Part shown: in pieces, positions 1-10,311 of the stretch
Position numbering within the stretch: the first letter of the stretch is position 1
Layout of the letters: each line of letters opens with the position of its first letter
NCBI GenBank assembly: GCA_014885115.2
Contig: WKLE02000452.1
Location: 1-25,754 of the forward strand
Direction: 5' to 3'
DNA: 25,754 nucleotides
Source of the DNA: Asterionellopsis glacialis
Lineage: Eukaryota; Bacillariophyta; Plagiogrammaphyceae; Rhaphoneidales; Asterionellopsidaceae
The notes under the pieces: model-generated
Told to the model about the DNA's origin: nothing
Databases searched by the model: none
Seen by the model: only the letters and a program-made list of their open reading frames with translations
Program-made: the position numbers and the translations under genes

Positions 1-726
1 GAGAAAACGCTAGTAAAGTGAAAACGAGCCAGCCGGCGAACTGTCCACGGAGGGTGTTGGCCTGATTGTGAATGGACTCCTTGTACCAGGTACAGGTACG
101 GCCTAATCTCAACATTACCGGTAGGTACACCGAACTTCGTAGTGAATTGGGTGTAGAATCTACGATTGTTTTCCGGATGATTTCGTTTCCAAATTACTGC
201 CACTCACAAAACTGCTGTCACACCAAATACCACCAAACACATGTCCACAATTATGACAATGAGCAAAGAAAGAGTTGTGATTTATCCATATTGGCCAAAG
301 AGAACAATCGCTCATACCAAAACCACTCTCAGTTGATCTAAAACAATTTTTAGGTGCACCTTGGAATTTGCTTCCTCAGAAAAGAAAATGAATACAAAAC
401 AAACAATCAAACTTTGAAACAGAACAAAATTGCATGGGAAAATAACACAAAGACTGCATTAGGACCAGTGGCCCTTTTTTCAGGTCCCCTGTTAATTGTT
501 GATCACTTTGAGTTAATGTCCGATGATGGTGATAGTAGTAGTGTTGTGAAAAGACTCTAGTCTAGTAGTAGGTGTGTTTGGTGGGATGCATTCTGAGATA
601 GATCTTGTCAGTTATTATTACAGAGGTGCTATTATGATTGTGCCAAGCAAAAACAGCTTCTGCACATCAAAACAGTCACACCAAAAAAATCCTGATGGTG
701 GTGACAACTACACCATTTTAAATTCT
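1..726. other. Intergenic, no supported gene
   Basis: The open frames here are short (up to 89 codons) and have no recognisable protein features. A GGTACC-type cluster lies at about 83-127, with several GTACC/GGTAC words close together. The rest is AT-rich. Nothing else can be supported. Confidence 0.6.
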
Positions 727-1296
727 TCATAAAATGCGTCCTCGCCAGAGGTCAATTAGCATCAGACAAGAATACATCTCTACTGTCATCAACAAAATGA
801 AAGTTCTTGATGATACGAATTTCTTCATCCATACATAATTATTATTAAAGGTCCTTTCCTCACTGCTTGTACTCCAACATACTTCCTCTTTACTATGCAT
901 ATGTTCAAAGGTACTATCTCCATCTGTTCTTTGTGGCCGACATTCTTGTTTCTTGCTTTTAATTACAGTTATTCCACCATACACAAACCTTTCTCTCTTT
1001 GAAACATTGTTAGTAGTAAGCAGGGTAAATAGGATCCACAACCAGAATCTATCAGTCATATAATTCTCACCATTCTTATTAAAAGGGAGTACCATATTGT
1101 TCTTCAAACTTTCTGCTGCCGCTTGAGTGGCTGGTGTGGTGGACCTCCCTACTACTATAGATTGATCCTTGTTCTTTCCTTCCATAAGCACAACAATAGT
1201 AAAATAAATTGTAATAATGGTATCAGAAATACAACAAGGAATATGTTGATGATTGATGATGCATATTACCAAATAGGTGGGATTCATGCTTTGCAT
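727..1296 (-). CDS. Hypothetical 189-residue ORF (candidate only)
   Basis: This is an ATG-started frame of 189 codons on the minus strand and the longest open frame in the first 6 kb. It is unusually long for such AT-rich DNA, but no family is recognised. A second in-frame Met at about residue 38 (M-E-G-K-N-K) would give a more ordinary hydrophilic start. The middle is polar, with a short aromatic/hydrophobic stretch around residues 83-94, and the last 30 residues are hydrophobic enough for one weak membrane segment. No partner genes lie nearby. It may be a chance frame, a decayed gene, or one exon of a spliced gene. Presence of homologues in related genomes would decide; nothing in the sequence proves that it is translated. 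Confidence 0.25.
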   Translation of the reverse strand: MQSMNPTYLVICIINHQHIPCCISDTIITIYFTIVVLMEGKNKDQSIVVGRSTTPATQAAAESLKNNMVLPFNKNGENYMTDRFWLWILFTLLTTNNVSKRERFVYGGITVIKSKKQECRPQRTDGDSTFEHMHSKEEVCWSTSSEERTFNNNYVWMKKFVSSRTFILLMTVEMYSCLMLIDLWRGRIL

Positions 1297-1329
1297 TCAT
1301 CCATCGTGGACAACACCAATACCTATTAA

Positions 1330-4300
1330 AAAGTACAGCTATACTAGTACTTTCATCTAGGCATAATCATCCTATTCAAAAGGAGGGCCCAAACATGATT
1401 TTCATCCACTGTTCATAAAAAGCATCAATTATTCTCCTTGTCTAGGAAAATTTGTTATAATAAAGAGAAGGTCCAGATGTGAAGTGTTGCATCTTTATCA
1501 AACATCAACTTCATGGTAAGATATTTTAAGGAGATTATTCCAGCTCTCTTGTTTACTCTTGACTCTTCTACCAAAAAAACTGGTGAATCTGGTATCTCAG
1601 AGGATTAAGACTCATAAAAAGAAAATTTAAAAAAATTCACTTCTCTAGCAATATTTGTAAGCTTTTCAAATTTTTATTTATTCTTTGTTCGATGTAGGCT
1701 CATAACTTCCATCAGACAAGAGGGATCCTCACAGAATTCATGTGCAATAACAACAAAAACAAGGCATTCTCAACAACAAGAAATTACAAGGTTCTTGTGC
1801 CTTCTTTATTCATTTTTTTCATCATGAGACTCAAATGTTCTTTTTGTTTACACTCTTAGCTTAAAATTTTATATACACTACTGCTACACCACTATATAAT
1901 GTTCTAATCTCGGACAACTCCTCCTAACTTGCAAGTTTGCAAAATTGTTATTCTTTTTTTTGGCATACTAGTATGTTATGATTGGGCAATAACTTTATTT
2001 TAAGAAGTTGGAATTCACCAGTACACACATAATTGAGCAAGAACTATTATTGTCTGAGGTAAAAAAATATTGTATCAACAAGAGTTTTTGTCCCAAATAG
2101 TTGTGGATGTGTTCTTGTCCTCTAGAGAGCGTACTAGAGAGATTCTCACAGAATAGTCCATCACATCTCTTTGTGTTGTATTTGTATTGTATATAGCAGA
2201 AAAGTTTTTTATTCCAATAATTATTTACTCACTTCTTGAAAATCAGAACTGACTAGCATGAGAGAAGGAGGTCTCAGCAAGCTTAGAAAAAAGAATTTCT
2301 GTCAACTAGAAAATGCAACAAGAAAACCTTGTCTGTATGTAGAGAAAGATGGTGATAGGAAAAATGTATATTGTAAAAATTTAAAAGTATAGCAAGAACT
2401 AGCAACAATTTTGTAAATTGTGTATATTGTAAGGAAAATGGCACTTAGAGATCAAGAACTGTGCTGGTTTTTCACACCACCTGAGAATACAAAGACTGGA
2501 TTTAATATATTATAATATGGTCAAATGATTAATAATTTCATTTTTTTCTTCACAAAATCATTGATACAGTTGCATAGTATCTCATGTATTTTACTGATTA
2601 CCATTAGATTGCTTAAACTGATTATTGGTTTATCACTTTAAAAGGTGTTTCCAAGACAAGAACAGACCTGTAACTGTGAAAAGAATTCAGAATGATCTAG
2701 TACATGATGTCATAGAATAGTATGTCTATGATGAAGGAAATGTATTTCCCTTTTTTTATAGAGAGTGGAATGTATGAAGCACTGATTATATCAATGCTGC
2801 AATTATTCCTAGAAATTGTGACAAAATTGCTGATCATATAACAAAAACATTCTGAAAAACCTTTTTGTTACCACATGGACCATTCTAGTGTAGGGTGTAG
2901 AATAGCATGTCTTCTCTCCACACATTTTCAGCAGCTGACTAGAACTAGGTAGTTTTTAAACAGAATTCTTAAAGAATTCATTATAATGCATGTCATTCAG
3001 AATTTCCTCCCTTTTTCTGAAAAAAAGGCATAGTATCTAACTGGAAACCAGAATAAGGTGCTGTACCTGCCTTTTTTATCCCATATCTAAAGATTGCCAT
3101 TGCTTGTGTAACATCTACAAAATTTTGGATACTGTGTTCCTCTGCTTGTTGTTTTCCTGTCTAAAGATGCTTCTCTGGAATATATAAGGTTAACAAGAAC
3201 TTCTCATCAAAGAAATATATTATTTCACATAGTAATGATGAGGCAGCATCATAACATCCACCATGGAATTTTTGAAAAGAAGTCAAGGAATAGCATTGTG
3301 TGGTGCCCATGATTGTTCTTACTGAATTAAAAAAACACAAATAGAAGAGACTCTGGCACTTGCTGGAAAATGATGGAAATTATACTGCTTTCTTTTACTT
3401 TTTAGCATATATAAATGGTTTAATGGAGGATCATCAACTTTAATTTTTTATGACCTTTTGGTTCTTTTCCTACTCTTTTTAGATTAGTATAGCTCTATAG
3501 TGTGACTCTTAAGGTAATGTATTCCCCCACCATTTCTTGTTACATTCTGTATTCTCCAAATGCAACAAGAAATACTTTCATTTGCTTTACCTAATCATAG
3601 CGGCTGCTTCCTCATCTAGAATCAAAATGTTCCTAATTACAATACAACAACTACCTTCTCCACTACTACTACTAGGGTTACTAGTACATATATGAGTACT
3701 CCACAACAGTCACAGTACAAAAATTCATAAAGGTCTGATTGATATGATGAGCCATCCTATGTAGACCTAGCACTATATTGTTCAAATTTTTGTACTTTAA
3801 AGTTTCTGCTGTTGAGGAGAAAATTGTGTTGACCATATTAGTACTAACCAACAATAATACAGATATTTTACCATAGAGAACCAATCCACCAGTCACCATA
3901 CAAGTTCAACAATATATGGTTGTACTTGGCTTTTGGCTTGGTCCAACATATATCTGGCAGAGAAAAAGCACAAAATAACAGCAATAACAATCAAATATAA
4001 TCTTCTTTTTTAATATTTGCTCCAAAGCCTTTTTTACCTAGCAGCATTACTACTCTGTGATGCACCACTGGAATAAAGAAATGAGACAATTTTCAATGAC
4101 AGTCAATGATATTAATGAAATTGCACTAACTCAACAAGAGGACCTCTTAATTATGAATATTCATGATCACACACACAAAGCATTATTCACAAAAATTGAA
4201 TTTTTGTCATGGGGAAAACTTTGAGCCATCCAGCAAACAGCTTCAGGCTTATTGCATAAAACTTTTTCAAATATTTACAGGTGAATCTGTTATTGCTATA

Positions 4301-5834
4301 GAATCTCCTTGCCACCACTCTATTCCCTATATATGAGCAATATTTGACTTAAGTAAACTAGTTGCTTGCCTCTCCTTTGGTGATTCTGGGAGATTCCTCC
4401 TTTTAAAGTAGTTTTTTTATGTGGGGAAGAATAGAGAAATTATTATGCAACTTCAGGTATCCACAAAGTCATATTTGTTTCATAGCTAATTGGCAATCAA
4501 TTTCTTGTGTCTGGTACATCACAGAGTAGATGCTGTATCATCATCATCATCAATTTTAAAATCAAATCTGATGGAGGAGGGTGTTGTTTCCTAAGCAGCA
4601 ACTAAGCCTCTTGGTGGTCCTCTGTAGTTGGAGCCAATTGTTAGTATGATCACTCTGCCATGATAGACTACACTAGTAGTACCTGGGATATGGGGGGGGA
4701 GTGTGCCAAAAAAAAAATAGATATAAAAAATTTAAGCACAACAATGTAAAGAATTTGTTGACTTTTGACATATTAAAATTATTTTGGTATGAATATTGTC
4801 TTCTTGCTTCTATTTTTTTCATGCTGTATTCTAGAGTGATGAGGGACAGTACGACCTTTGGTTTAACTCATGATGATTTCTTTTTTAGTGTTCATGCTTT
4901 TACAGAGGAGAACAACAATTCAAAGTGTATATGAGAGGGAAGTCTTGTTTTGGTTGGTATGATGACATCTTTCTTAGTATTAACTGGTAGTACACCAGTG
5001 ATAGTGGTGCTTCATGATAAGAATCAATAAAAGATATAAAAATTTTACAACTTCCCAAATCAAGTACTGCTAGAGATGCATTGAAAACTTTTTCTCTCAA
5101 TATAGGAAAACCCAAGTAAATATTCCATGGTGGGTGGTAGTGGTGAGGGAATGATGATAATGATGGGTGGCTTGTCATCTTTGAGATAGAAGTTGTTTAA
5201 TGTAAAAATTACCTGGTATTATCTAAAAAAATATAATTGAATACATAATACTATTATGATGATTGATAGTGATATTTCAGAAGAGGAAAACTTACTCCTG
5301 ACAGAAGAAGTTTTTTTTCTCCTCTTATCAATGTTTTGCCAACAGTAGCAGTAAACCATCAAAAAAGATAATCAGTCATATTACATTTAGTAAATGATTT
5401 ATATCTTGCTGGACTGCTGCGACAGCTGCATATTAGTAGAGTGGATTGTTGCTGCATACTGAGACATTCTTTTTAGTGGTAGGAGGATGATATCACATTT
5501 CTCCAATGACCTGGCTGTTGCTAAATGCTAAATAATGAGAAACTCAACCAGTAAAGGGTTTGTTGCAATATTTAGAGTGTTATAACTACACTTAGTCAAT
5601 GAAAGTAACATGATGAAGCAGCTGTGCAGCCACATAACACTGTCTACAGGGGATTTGCTATGCTCCTGGGTGGCACACACTAACAACAATGGAATTTTTA
5701 GAGATACCAGGGGATCAAGAAAAGCATCATAAGATGAAGCATCAAGAAGTGGTACCAAACACTATTAAGATCTATGAGATTTTAGCAAAGATTACTAGTG
5801 TATTGATTTCTTATCAAAGACAAGTATGGTAGTT
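1330..5834. other. Long AT-rich stretch without supported gene
   Basis: About 4.5 kb has only short, low-complexity or non-ATG open frames on both strands. Visible landmarks are a run of eight G followed shortly by a run of ten A at 4692-4719, an ATC trinucleotide run near 4538-4552, and scattered poly-T tracts. No tRNA-like, rRNA-like or CRISPR-like structure was seen. The stretch may contain long-decayed transposon DNA, but no conserved protein motif survives that would show it. Confidence 0.5.
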
Positions 5835-6056
5835 GGCATAAGTACTAAATGTCAGAAGTATATTTATTGAATGAAGAATAGAGTGCCTAATGAGTGCTGC
5901 TGGAAATATAATCTAGGAGGACAGCACAGTCAATATTATCATCATTAGCCCCTCTGGGATTCTACTGGTGCACACTAACCAAACTCTACACTCAACATAC
6001 CTTGATGAGTGCAAATACCTGGTATAAGTACTAAATGTCAGAAGTTTATTTCTTGA
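5835..6056 (+). repeat. Pair of 36-bp direct repeats
   Basis: The copies at 5835-5870 and 6021-6056 share a core of about 20 identical bases (ATAAGTACTAAATGTCAGAA) and differ at only a few positions outside it. They are 186 bp apart. The short shared phrase GCACAC..CTAAC also lies upstream of each copy. This may be an old tandem duplication or two ends of a small element. It is non-coding as far as can be seen. Confidence 0.6.
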
Positions 6057-6241
6057 GATTTCTGTGTTGATTTTGACATACATTGAGGAACCAGATGATA
6101 ATTTTTTGAAAGGTATCTAAAACGTTATGTATTTTTTTACAATAGGTTTACAAATAATCACACTCCATCGGTCAAGATTACTCAGTGCCCGTTAAACAAC
6201 AAAAAGACTGGCTATCCTTGTGTACCAGTTCCACAACTCTT

Positions 6242-6296
6242 CTGTATAAACTTCCGCGATCAACTTTCTTAGAATTTATTATAACACAGTACTTAC
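6242..6296 (-). other. Possible 55-nt intron at the 3' end of the EF-hand gene
   Basis: On the minus strand the last sense codon and the TAA stop lie in CAA|GTAAGTACTG, which matches the 5' splice consensus. An acceptor ending TTTATACAG lies 55 nt downstream (6242-6244). Splicing there would replace the final Lys codon and stop with about 20 further residues and a TAA at 6178-6180. The intron would be short but not impossible for a diatom. It is unproven; the unspliced stop may be the real one. Confidence 0.3.
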
Positions 6297-8281
6297 TTGC
6301 TACTTGTTAATCCACCTTCGTTACTGGGGAGTTTTCTTTCACTACCAAAAATCTTTGCAAGAAAATTAATTTCCCCATTATTCTCTTTCAAGTCTAAACT
6401 TGAAGAACCTTGGCGGTTAAAGTCCACAATCATTTGATTCTTATCTTTTTCCTTGTCATTTGCATCTGTATCTACACTCACTGCTCCTTCCGGGGGTGTT
6501 ACATGGCCATCGGCATCTCCCGGGCTTTTCTCAAGTGAAATAGATTCGTCTGTCCATTCCTCTGTTGCTTCAGAAGCTTCCTCTTTTTCTTCCGATTTTT
6601 GTGGAGAAGGCTGATCGTCAACTGACCCCCTTCGGAAAACGCCCCATCCCTCTTTTGCTTCCGAATTTGGTGAAGAAGGCTGATCGTCAACTGACCCCCT
6701 TCGGAAAACGCCCCATCCCTCTTTTGCTTCAGAAGTTTGTGAAGAAGGCTCCTCGCCAAGTGATGCCCTTCGGAAAACGCCCCAATTCGACCAAAGACTT
6801 TTTGTACTTGTAGAACAATGTTTTTTCAGTAACTTTTGCTGAGCTACTGATTTCTTCTTTTCGATAAACTTCCTTTCCTCTTCCGTATTATCTTGTAAGG
6901 CACTCCTCACAACCATATAATCAAGCATAGAAATCAAATCTTCACCCAACTGATCTGAAAATATGGCAAGGAAAGTTCCAAACTCAGATTTGTCAAGCTT
7001 TTGATTCCGATGAACATTAAATTCGAATTTAGAGATCACTTCGAGACATTCATCAAAGGTCTGTTCCATTTCTTTCGTTTCCCCGTGCATTTTACGCCAT
7101 GCCAGGAACAACTCTTCAAAACCAATCTCTCCATCTTGGTCTGTATCCCACAAATCAAAGATACGATTAATTTTTTCTTTTTCCAAGGGAGTTGTTTGCA
7201 GTTTATTGGCGGTATCCTCATTGACGACCATGGACCTACGGATGGTCCATGTGCGGCGTTTGAGCTTTTTACTGGAATCTAGTAAATCAGGATCACAAAG
7301 AACTAACGTCATGGAGTTACAAACATCATCAATATCAATATCCGCAGAACTTGCTGCGACAACCGCGAACAACAAGTCAATTAGTCCTTGGTGGTCTAAT
7401 TTGCGCTTCCCCTCATGGTCATGGTCAGTTTCAAAGAGAGCTTTTCGAAAGGTTTTGTCACTAAGTTCGTTGAGAATCTGACATAAACTTTTTTCGACAT
7501 CTCGAATATCCACCAAACCAGTGCCCCTGTAATCCAAAAGTTTGAACAAAATAGCAATCCTAGCTTCAATGAACCGACACACACCTTCTCCATACCCGTG
7601 TAAATGTCTCTCAACTTTCTTGTTCAAATGGAACTTTTGATACTTGATTATATCTCGAAGGACATTCTCACCATTGCCATTTCTAACGGTACGAACAAGC
7701 AGGAATTTGCACATATCTTCTAGTGAGCAATTCATATTGTTCGACATGGATGTCACAAATTCAGTAAATTCATCGTTATCAAGAGTCCCGTTCTGATCGG
7801 CATCGAATGCAATCATGCTCATTTTGGCAATCTTCATGGATTCTTCAAAGGATTTGTTTGAATCCAATCTCGATAGACAATGCGCCAAGTTGCTTGCATC
7901 GAGAGACCGGGTGCAATCAATATCAAACAAATCAAATAATGTACGGACGAGTTGTTCACAATTCATTTCTTCCATGTAATCCATAAGTGACAATTCTGCC
8001 TTGAGCGTCAAACGTTGAAAGTTCACAACTTCACGTCGGATCACTCTGCATTCCTTTGCAAATTTGTTTTCATGAGACATCATGGCCATTTGCTCTGAGA
8101 GGAATGTTACAGCAATGTCACTAGCTCTGTGTTGTCCAACCAGTTTACTGGCATAAGTGTAACGATTCGAATCAGAGACCGGGGAAGACTTTTCTTCTTC
8201 ATCATCTTTGTCCGGCTCATCTGGAAATAAGTCTTGACCACTCAGTTGGGTGGTTTCACTAAGGCGAATTTCTTCAACCAT
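6293..8281 (-). CDS. EF-hand calcium-binding protein with tandem R-R-x-S tail
   Basis: A single open frame of 662 residues starts from the ATG at 8281; the open frame begins 9 bases earlier with GTG, which is not a plausible eukaryotic start. Residues 1-45 are acidic. Two EF-hand loops look canonical: D160-A-D-Q-N-G-T-L-D-N-D-E171 and D379-T-D-Q-D-G-E-I-G-F-E-E390. At least three more are degenerate (around 120-131, 250-261 and 286-299), arranged like paired EF hands in 115-310 and 370-440. A Lys-rich helix at about 466-488 is followed by three 23-residue repeats (500-568) and an acidic, probably disordered tail. No kinase, membrane segment or signal peptide is visible, so it is probably a soluble calcium sensor or scaffold. 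EF-hand identity is well supported; partners are unknown. The frame ends inside a good splice donor, so the true C-terminus may differ. Confidence 0.9.
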   Translation of the reverse strand: MVEEIRLSETTQLSGQDLFPDEPDKDDEEEKSSPVSDSNRYTYASKLVGQHRASDIAVTFLSEQMAMMSHENKFAKECRVIRREVVNFQRLTLKAELSLMDYMEEMNCEQLVRTLFDLFDIDCTRSLDASNLAHCLSRLDSNKSFEESMKIAKMSMIAFDADQNGTLDNDEFTEFVTSMSNNMNCSLEDMCKFLLVRTVRNGNGENVLRDIIKYQKFHLNKKVERHLHGYGEGVCRFIEARIAILFKLLDYRGTGLVDIRDVEKSLCQILNELSDKTFRKALFETDHDHEGKRKLDHQGLIDLLFAVVAASSADIDIDDVCNSMTLVLCDPDLLDSSKKLKRRTWTIRRSMVVNEDTANKLQTTPLEKEKINRIFDLWDTDQDGEIGFEELFLAWRKMHGETKEMEQTFDECLEVISKFEFNVHRNQKLDKSEFGTFLAIFSDQLGEDLISMLDYMVVRSALQDNTEEERKFIEKKKSVAQQKLLKKHCSTSTKSLWSNWGVFRRASLGEEPSSQTSEAKEGWGVFRRGSVDDQPSSPNSEAKEGWGVFRRGSVDDQPSPQKSEEKEEASEATEEWTDESISLEKSPGDADGHVTPPEGAVSVDTDANDKEKDKNQMIVDFNRQGSSSLDLKENNGEINFLAKIFGSERKLPSNEGGLTSSK
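6578..6784 (-). repeat. Three tandem 69-bp coding repeats (23 residues each)
   Basis: Residues 500-522, 523-545 and 546-568 of the EF-hand protein are copies of a unit that starts W-G-V-F-R-R-(A/G)-S. The second and third copies are almost identical in DNA, so the expansion is recent or kept homogeneous. Each copy holds R-R-x-S, the basophilic (PKA/AGC/CaMK-like) phosphorylation consensus, followed by an acidic Ser/Pro segment. The phosphorylation role is inferred from the motif only. Confidence 0.9.
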
Positions 8282-9200
8282 TGTGATCACGAGAGAGGAA
8301 CAGAAAGCAATCGAACAAAGAGTCGACGATTTGATCTGTCGAAACGAGTAGAGACAGAGAGTGAAGTTTTGTGATTTTTTTGGTGCGATTTCCTCCGGTC
8401 AAGAAGATTTCATTAAAACAACACTATGAATAGTCCATAGAGTGCGATCAAGTAAGTTACCACGTATAAAATTACTGGGAGGATCAAGGACCTACAGGCT
8501 ACCAGGTACTCGTACAGAGAGTCAAGTACCAGTATAATAAGTAATCTACAAATATGCGAGATGATTAAAAAAAAACTTAAATTTCTTTCACGAACCATTA
8601 GATTTTTGTCTTCTGTCTTCTTGCTGTCCCAAAAATTTGTCTATTGTACATTATTTCATTATTGTACTATAATATATAGAGTTTGACAATAATAGCATTG
8701 TTTCGGAGAAAATTGTACCAGGTACTTCGGAGTAGTTTTTGTTCACGTTTCTTTCTGGGCCTCTTATCGTATCATTAGACGGCAACAGAGAACAACGGAA
8801 TGTGATTTCTGAAAACACTTCGAATTAACGGTACCTTTTACTGAATCTTTCTGTAGGAGTAGTTTTCCGAAAATCAAATTGTACAGTTTCTGTATGCTCT
8901 CGTGTTTTGTCACGATTAATAATGTAGTCGTATTTTTCCGATCAATAATGACCTTTTTGATATATAGAAAATCTTTCTGATGTAATCAAAAAATGGAAAT
9001 AAGATGCAAGCCGGCTGACTTTAGGACCACTACGGAGTATCATTATCTCGAAATTGAAAATAAGGGAAATATTAATATTTAAAATAGATTTTGTTAAAAA
9101 ACGAACCCAATTCGACGAAGCACGTGACAAGTCTCAGACAGGCAGGCGACAGACAGAAGAATACTTACTCCTCATTCTTCAGTATTTCATATTTAGAGCA
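8282..9200. other. Intergenic, 5' region of the EF-hand gene
   Basis: This is the upstream flank of the EF-hand gene. The first 100 bp hold purine/pyrimidine-biased sequence (GAGACAGAGAG near 8350) that could be 5' UTR. Several GTACC words follow (for example 8503-8530 and 8714-8726). No open frame with coding character is seen on either strand. Confidence 0.5.
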
Positions 9201-9432
9201 GGGAGTTGTCTGAAAATCGAAATTTCCGTAATAGGTACGTGGTACACTAGAAAAAAATGGCTCTCAAAAGATAGGCGGATAATGATTTTATTCTTGAATT
9301 CCACGGATGAAGGAACAATAGGTCTTTTATCTTTGTACATCTTAATTACTAATAGTAAAAAATAGTACGTACCAAGGTACCAGGTGTTGGTTATCTGAGA
9401 GTACCAAAAATTTCGATTTTCAGACAACTCCC
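9201..9432. mobile_element. Candidate MITE with perfect 25-bp terminal inverted repeats
   Basis: The 25 bases at 9201-9225 (starting GGGAGTTGTCTGAAAATCGA) are the exact reverse complement of 9408-9432. The 182-bp interior is AT-rich and has no convincing coding frame. Both inner flanks carry GTACC words. The size, perfect inverted ends and lack of coding fit a miniature inverted-repeat transposable element. No clear target-site duplication is visible (left flank TTAGAGCA, right flank AGAAGAAC), so the class cannot be named. A transcribed hairpin is an alternative. Confidence 0.6.
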
Positions 9433-10311
9433 AGAAGAACGGATCGATCGAAACAGTTGTTCTTTTATATTCTGGATAGTGTCGAGAATTAAGAACTTCT
9501 GAGAGTTGGCATTTCCATACACAAAATGTTACAGTTACATAGTTTTCGATGTCAAGTACGGTCGAGTTAAGAGCGCAAATAAGTCTATGAAGACCATACT
9601 ATTTTGTACAGGTACTGTATCTTGTATTTACATAGTAGCCCAATAATGCTTCGAAGAAATAGTGATCCGTTCAGTGTAATTGCGTCAGACAGAAGAGAAT
9701 TCACGATGAAGAAAATGAGTTGAGTCAAGAATAAGGACCTAATAAATATCAACATGACGAAGAAGACGGGGACGTCGTTGAAAAGCTCCATCTGCCCAAA
9801 GACGAAGAAGAAGTCGCAGAGGAAGGCGACAACTAACCATGATCATATTGGAGCACGTTGATGAATGATTCACATCTCCGATTCATCGCCTTAATCAAGA
9901 AGATCTAGCTCAGGACGGAGCGGGATCGGGATCGCTTCACGAATGTTGACAAAATGCTTCCCTTTTTATTGCATCCTTTTCCTTTTGCTTACTTTATCCC
10001 GTACTGCGTAAAAGCAAAATATCACTGCGTAATGCACAGTCTAGATGATTTTTTGGGTTTAAATTCTTTATCCTAAATCAGGGCTTGAGTTTTGTCTGTC
10101 TGCAGCATTCATATCACTGACGAAGTGATCATTCCCACCAAATAAAAATGCTTGTATCATTGTACTACTAGTCAACGAAAAGTTTATTTGCAGAGTCACT
10201 AATTCCATTGCACAGTTACGCACAGCGAGTAGCCTCCGAAATCCAATCTGCACCCAGAAAATAGTTTTAATGATATCCTACAAGTACAATTACTCTAGAA
10301 TTCTAAAATTA
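9433..10311. other. Intergenic region
   Basis: This is the downstream flank of the ANK-RING gene. A 35-codon ATG frame at 9754-9861 (+) encodes a Lys-rich peptide, and an overlapping frame without ATG encodes an acidic one. Both follow from a GAAGAAGA-type low-complexity stretch, so neither is called. No terminator or RNA gene was recognised. Confidence 0.45.

Noticed and set aside
4534..4555. ATC trinucleotide run
   Set aside because: Ordinary short microsatellite.
4900..5178. 92-codon minus-strand frame, and a 77-codon plus-strand frame at 4701
   Set aside because: Low-complexity, no family features, no splice or composition support.
5528..5758. 76-codon minus-strand frame
   Set aside because: Starts without ATG and shows no recognisable motif.
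6565..6813. Plus-strand 82-codon frame with three similar repeats
   Set aside because: It is the antisense reading of the three R-R-x-S repeats of the EF-hand gene; its repeats follow from that.
7001..7614. Several open frames on both strands
   Set aside because: All lie inside the EF-hand coding region in other frames.
8288..8290. GTG as start of the EF-hand frame
   Set aside because: Eukaryotic nuclear genes do not normally use GTG; an ATG follows three codons later at 8281.
9754..9861. 35-codon Lys-rich ATG frame
   Set aside because: A GAAGAAGA-type low-complexity stretch gives protein-like peptides in two frames; no other support.
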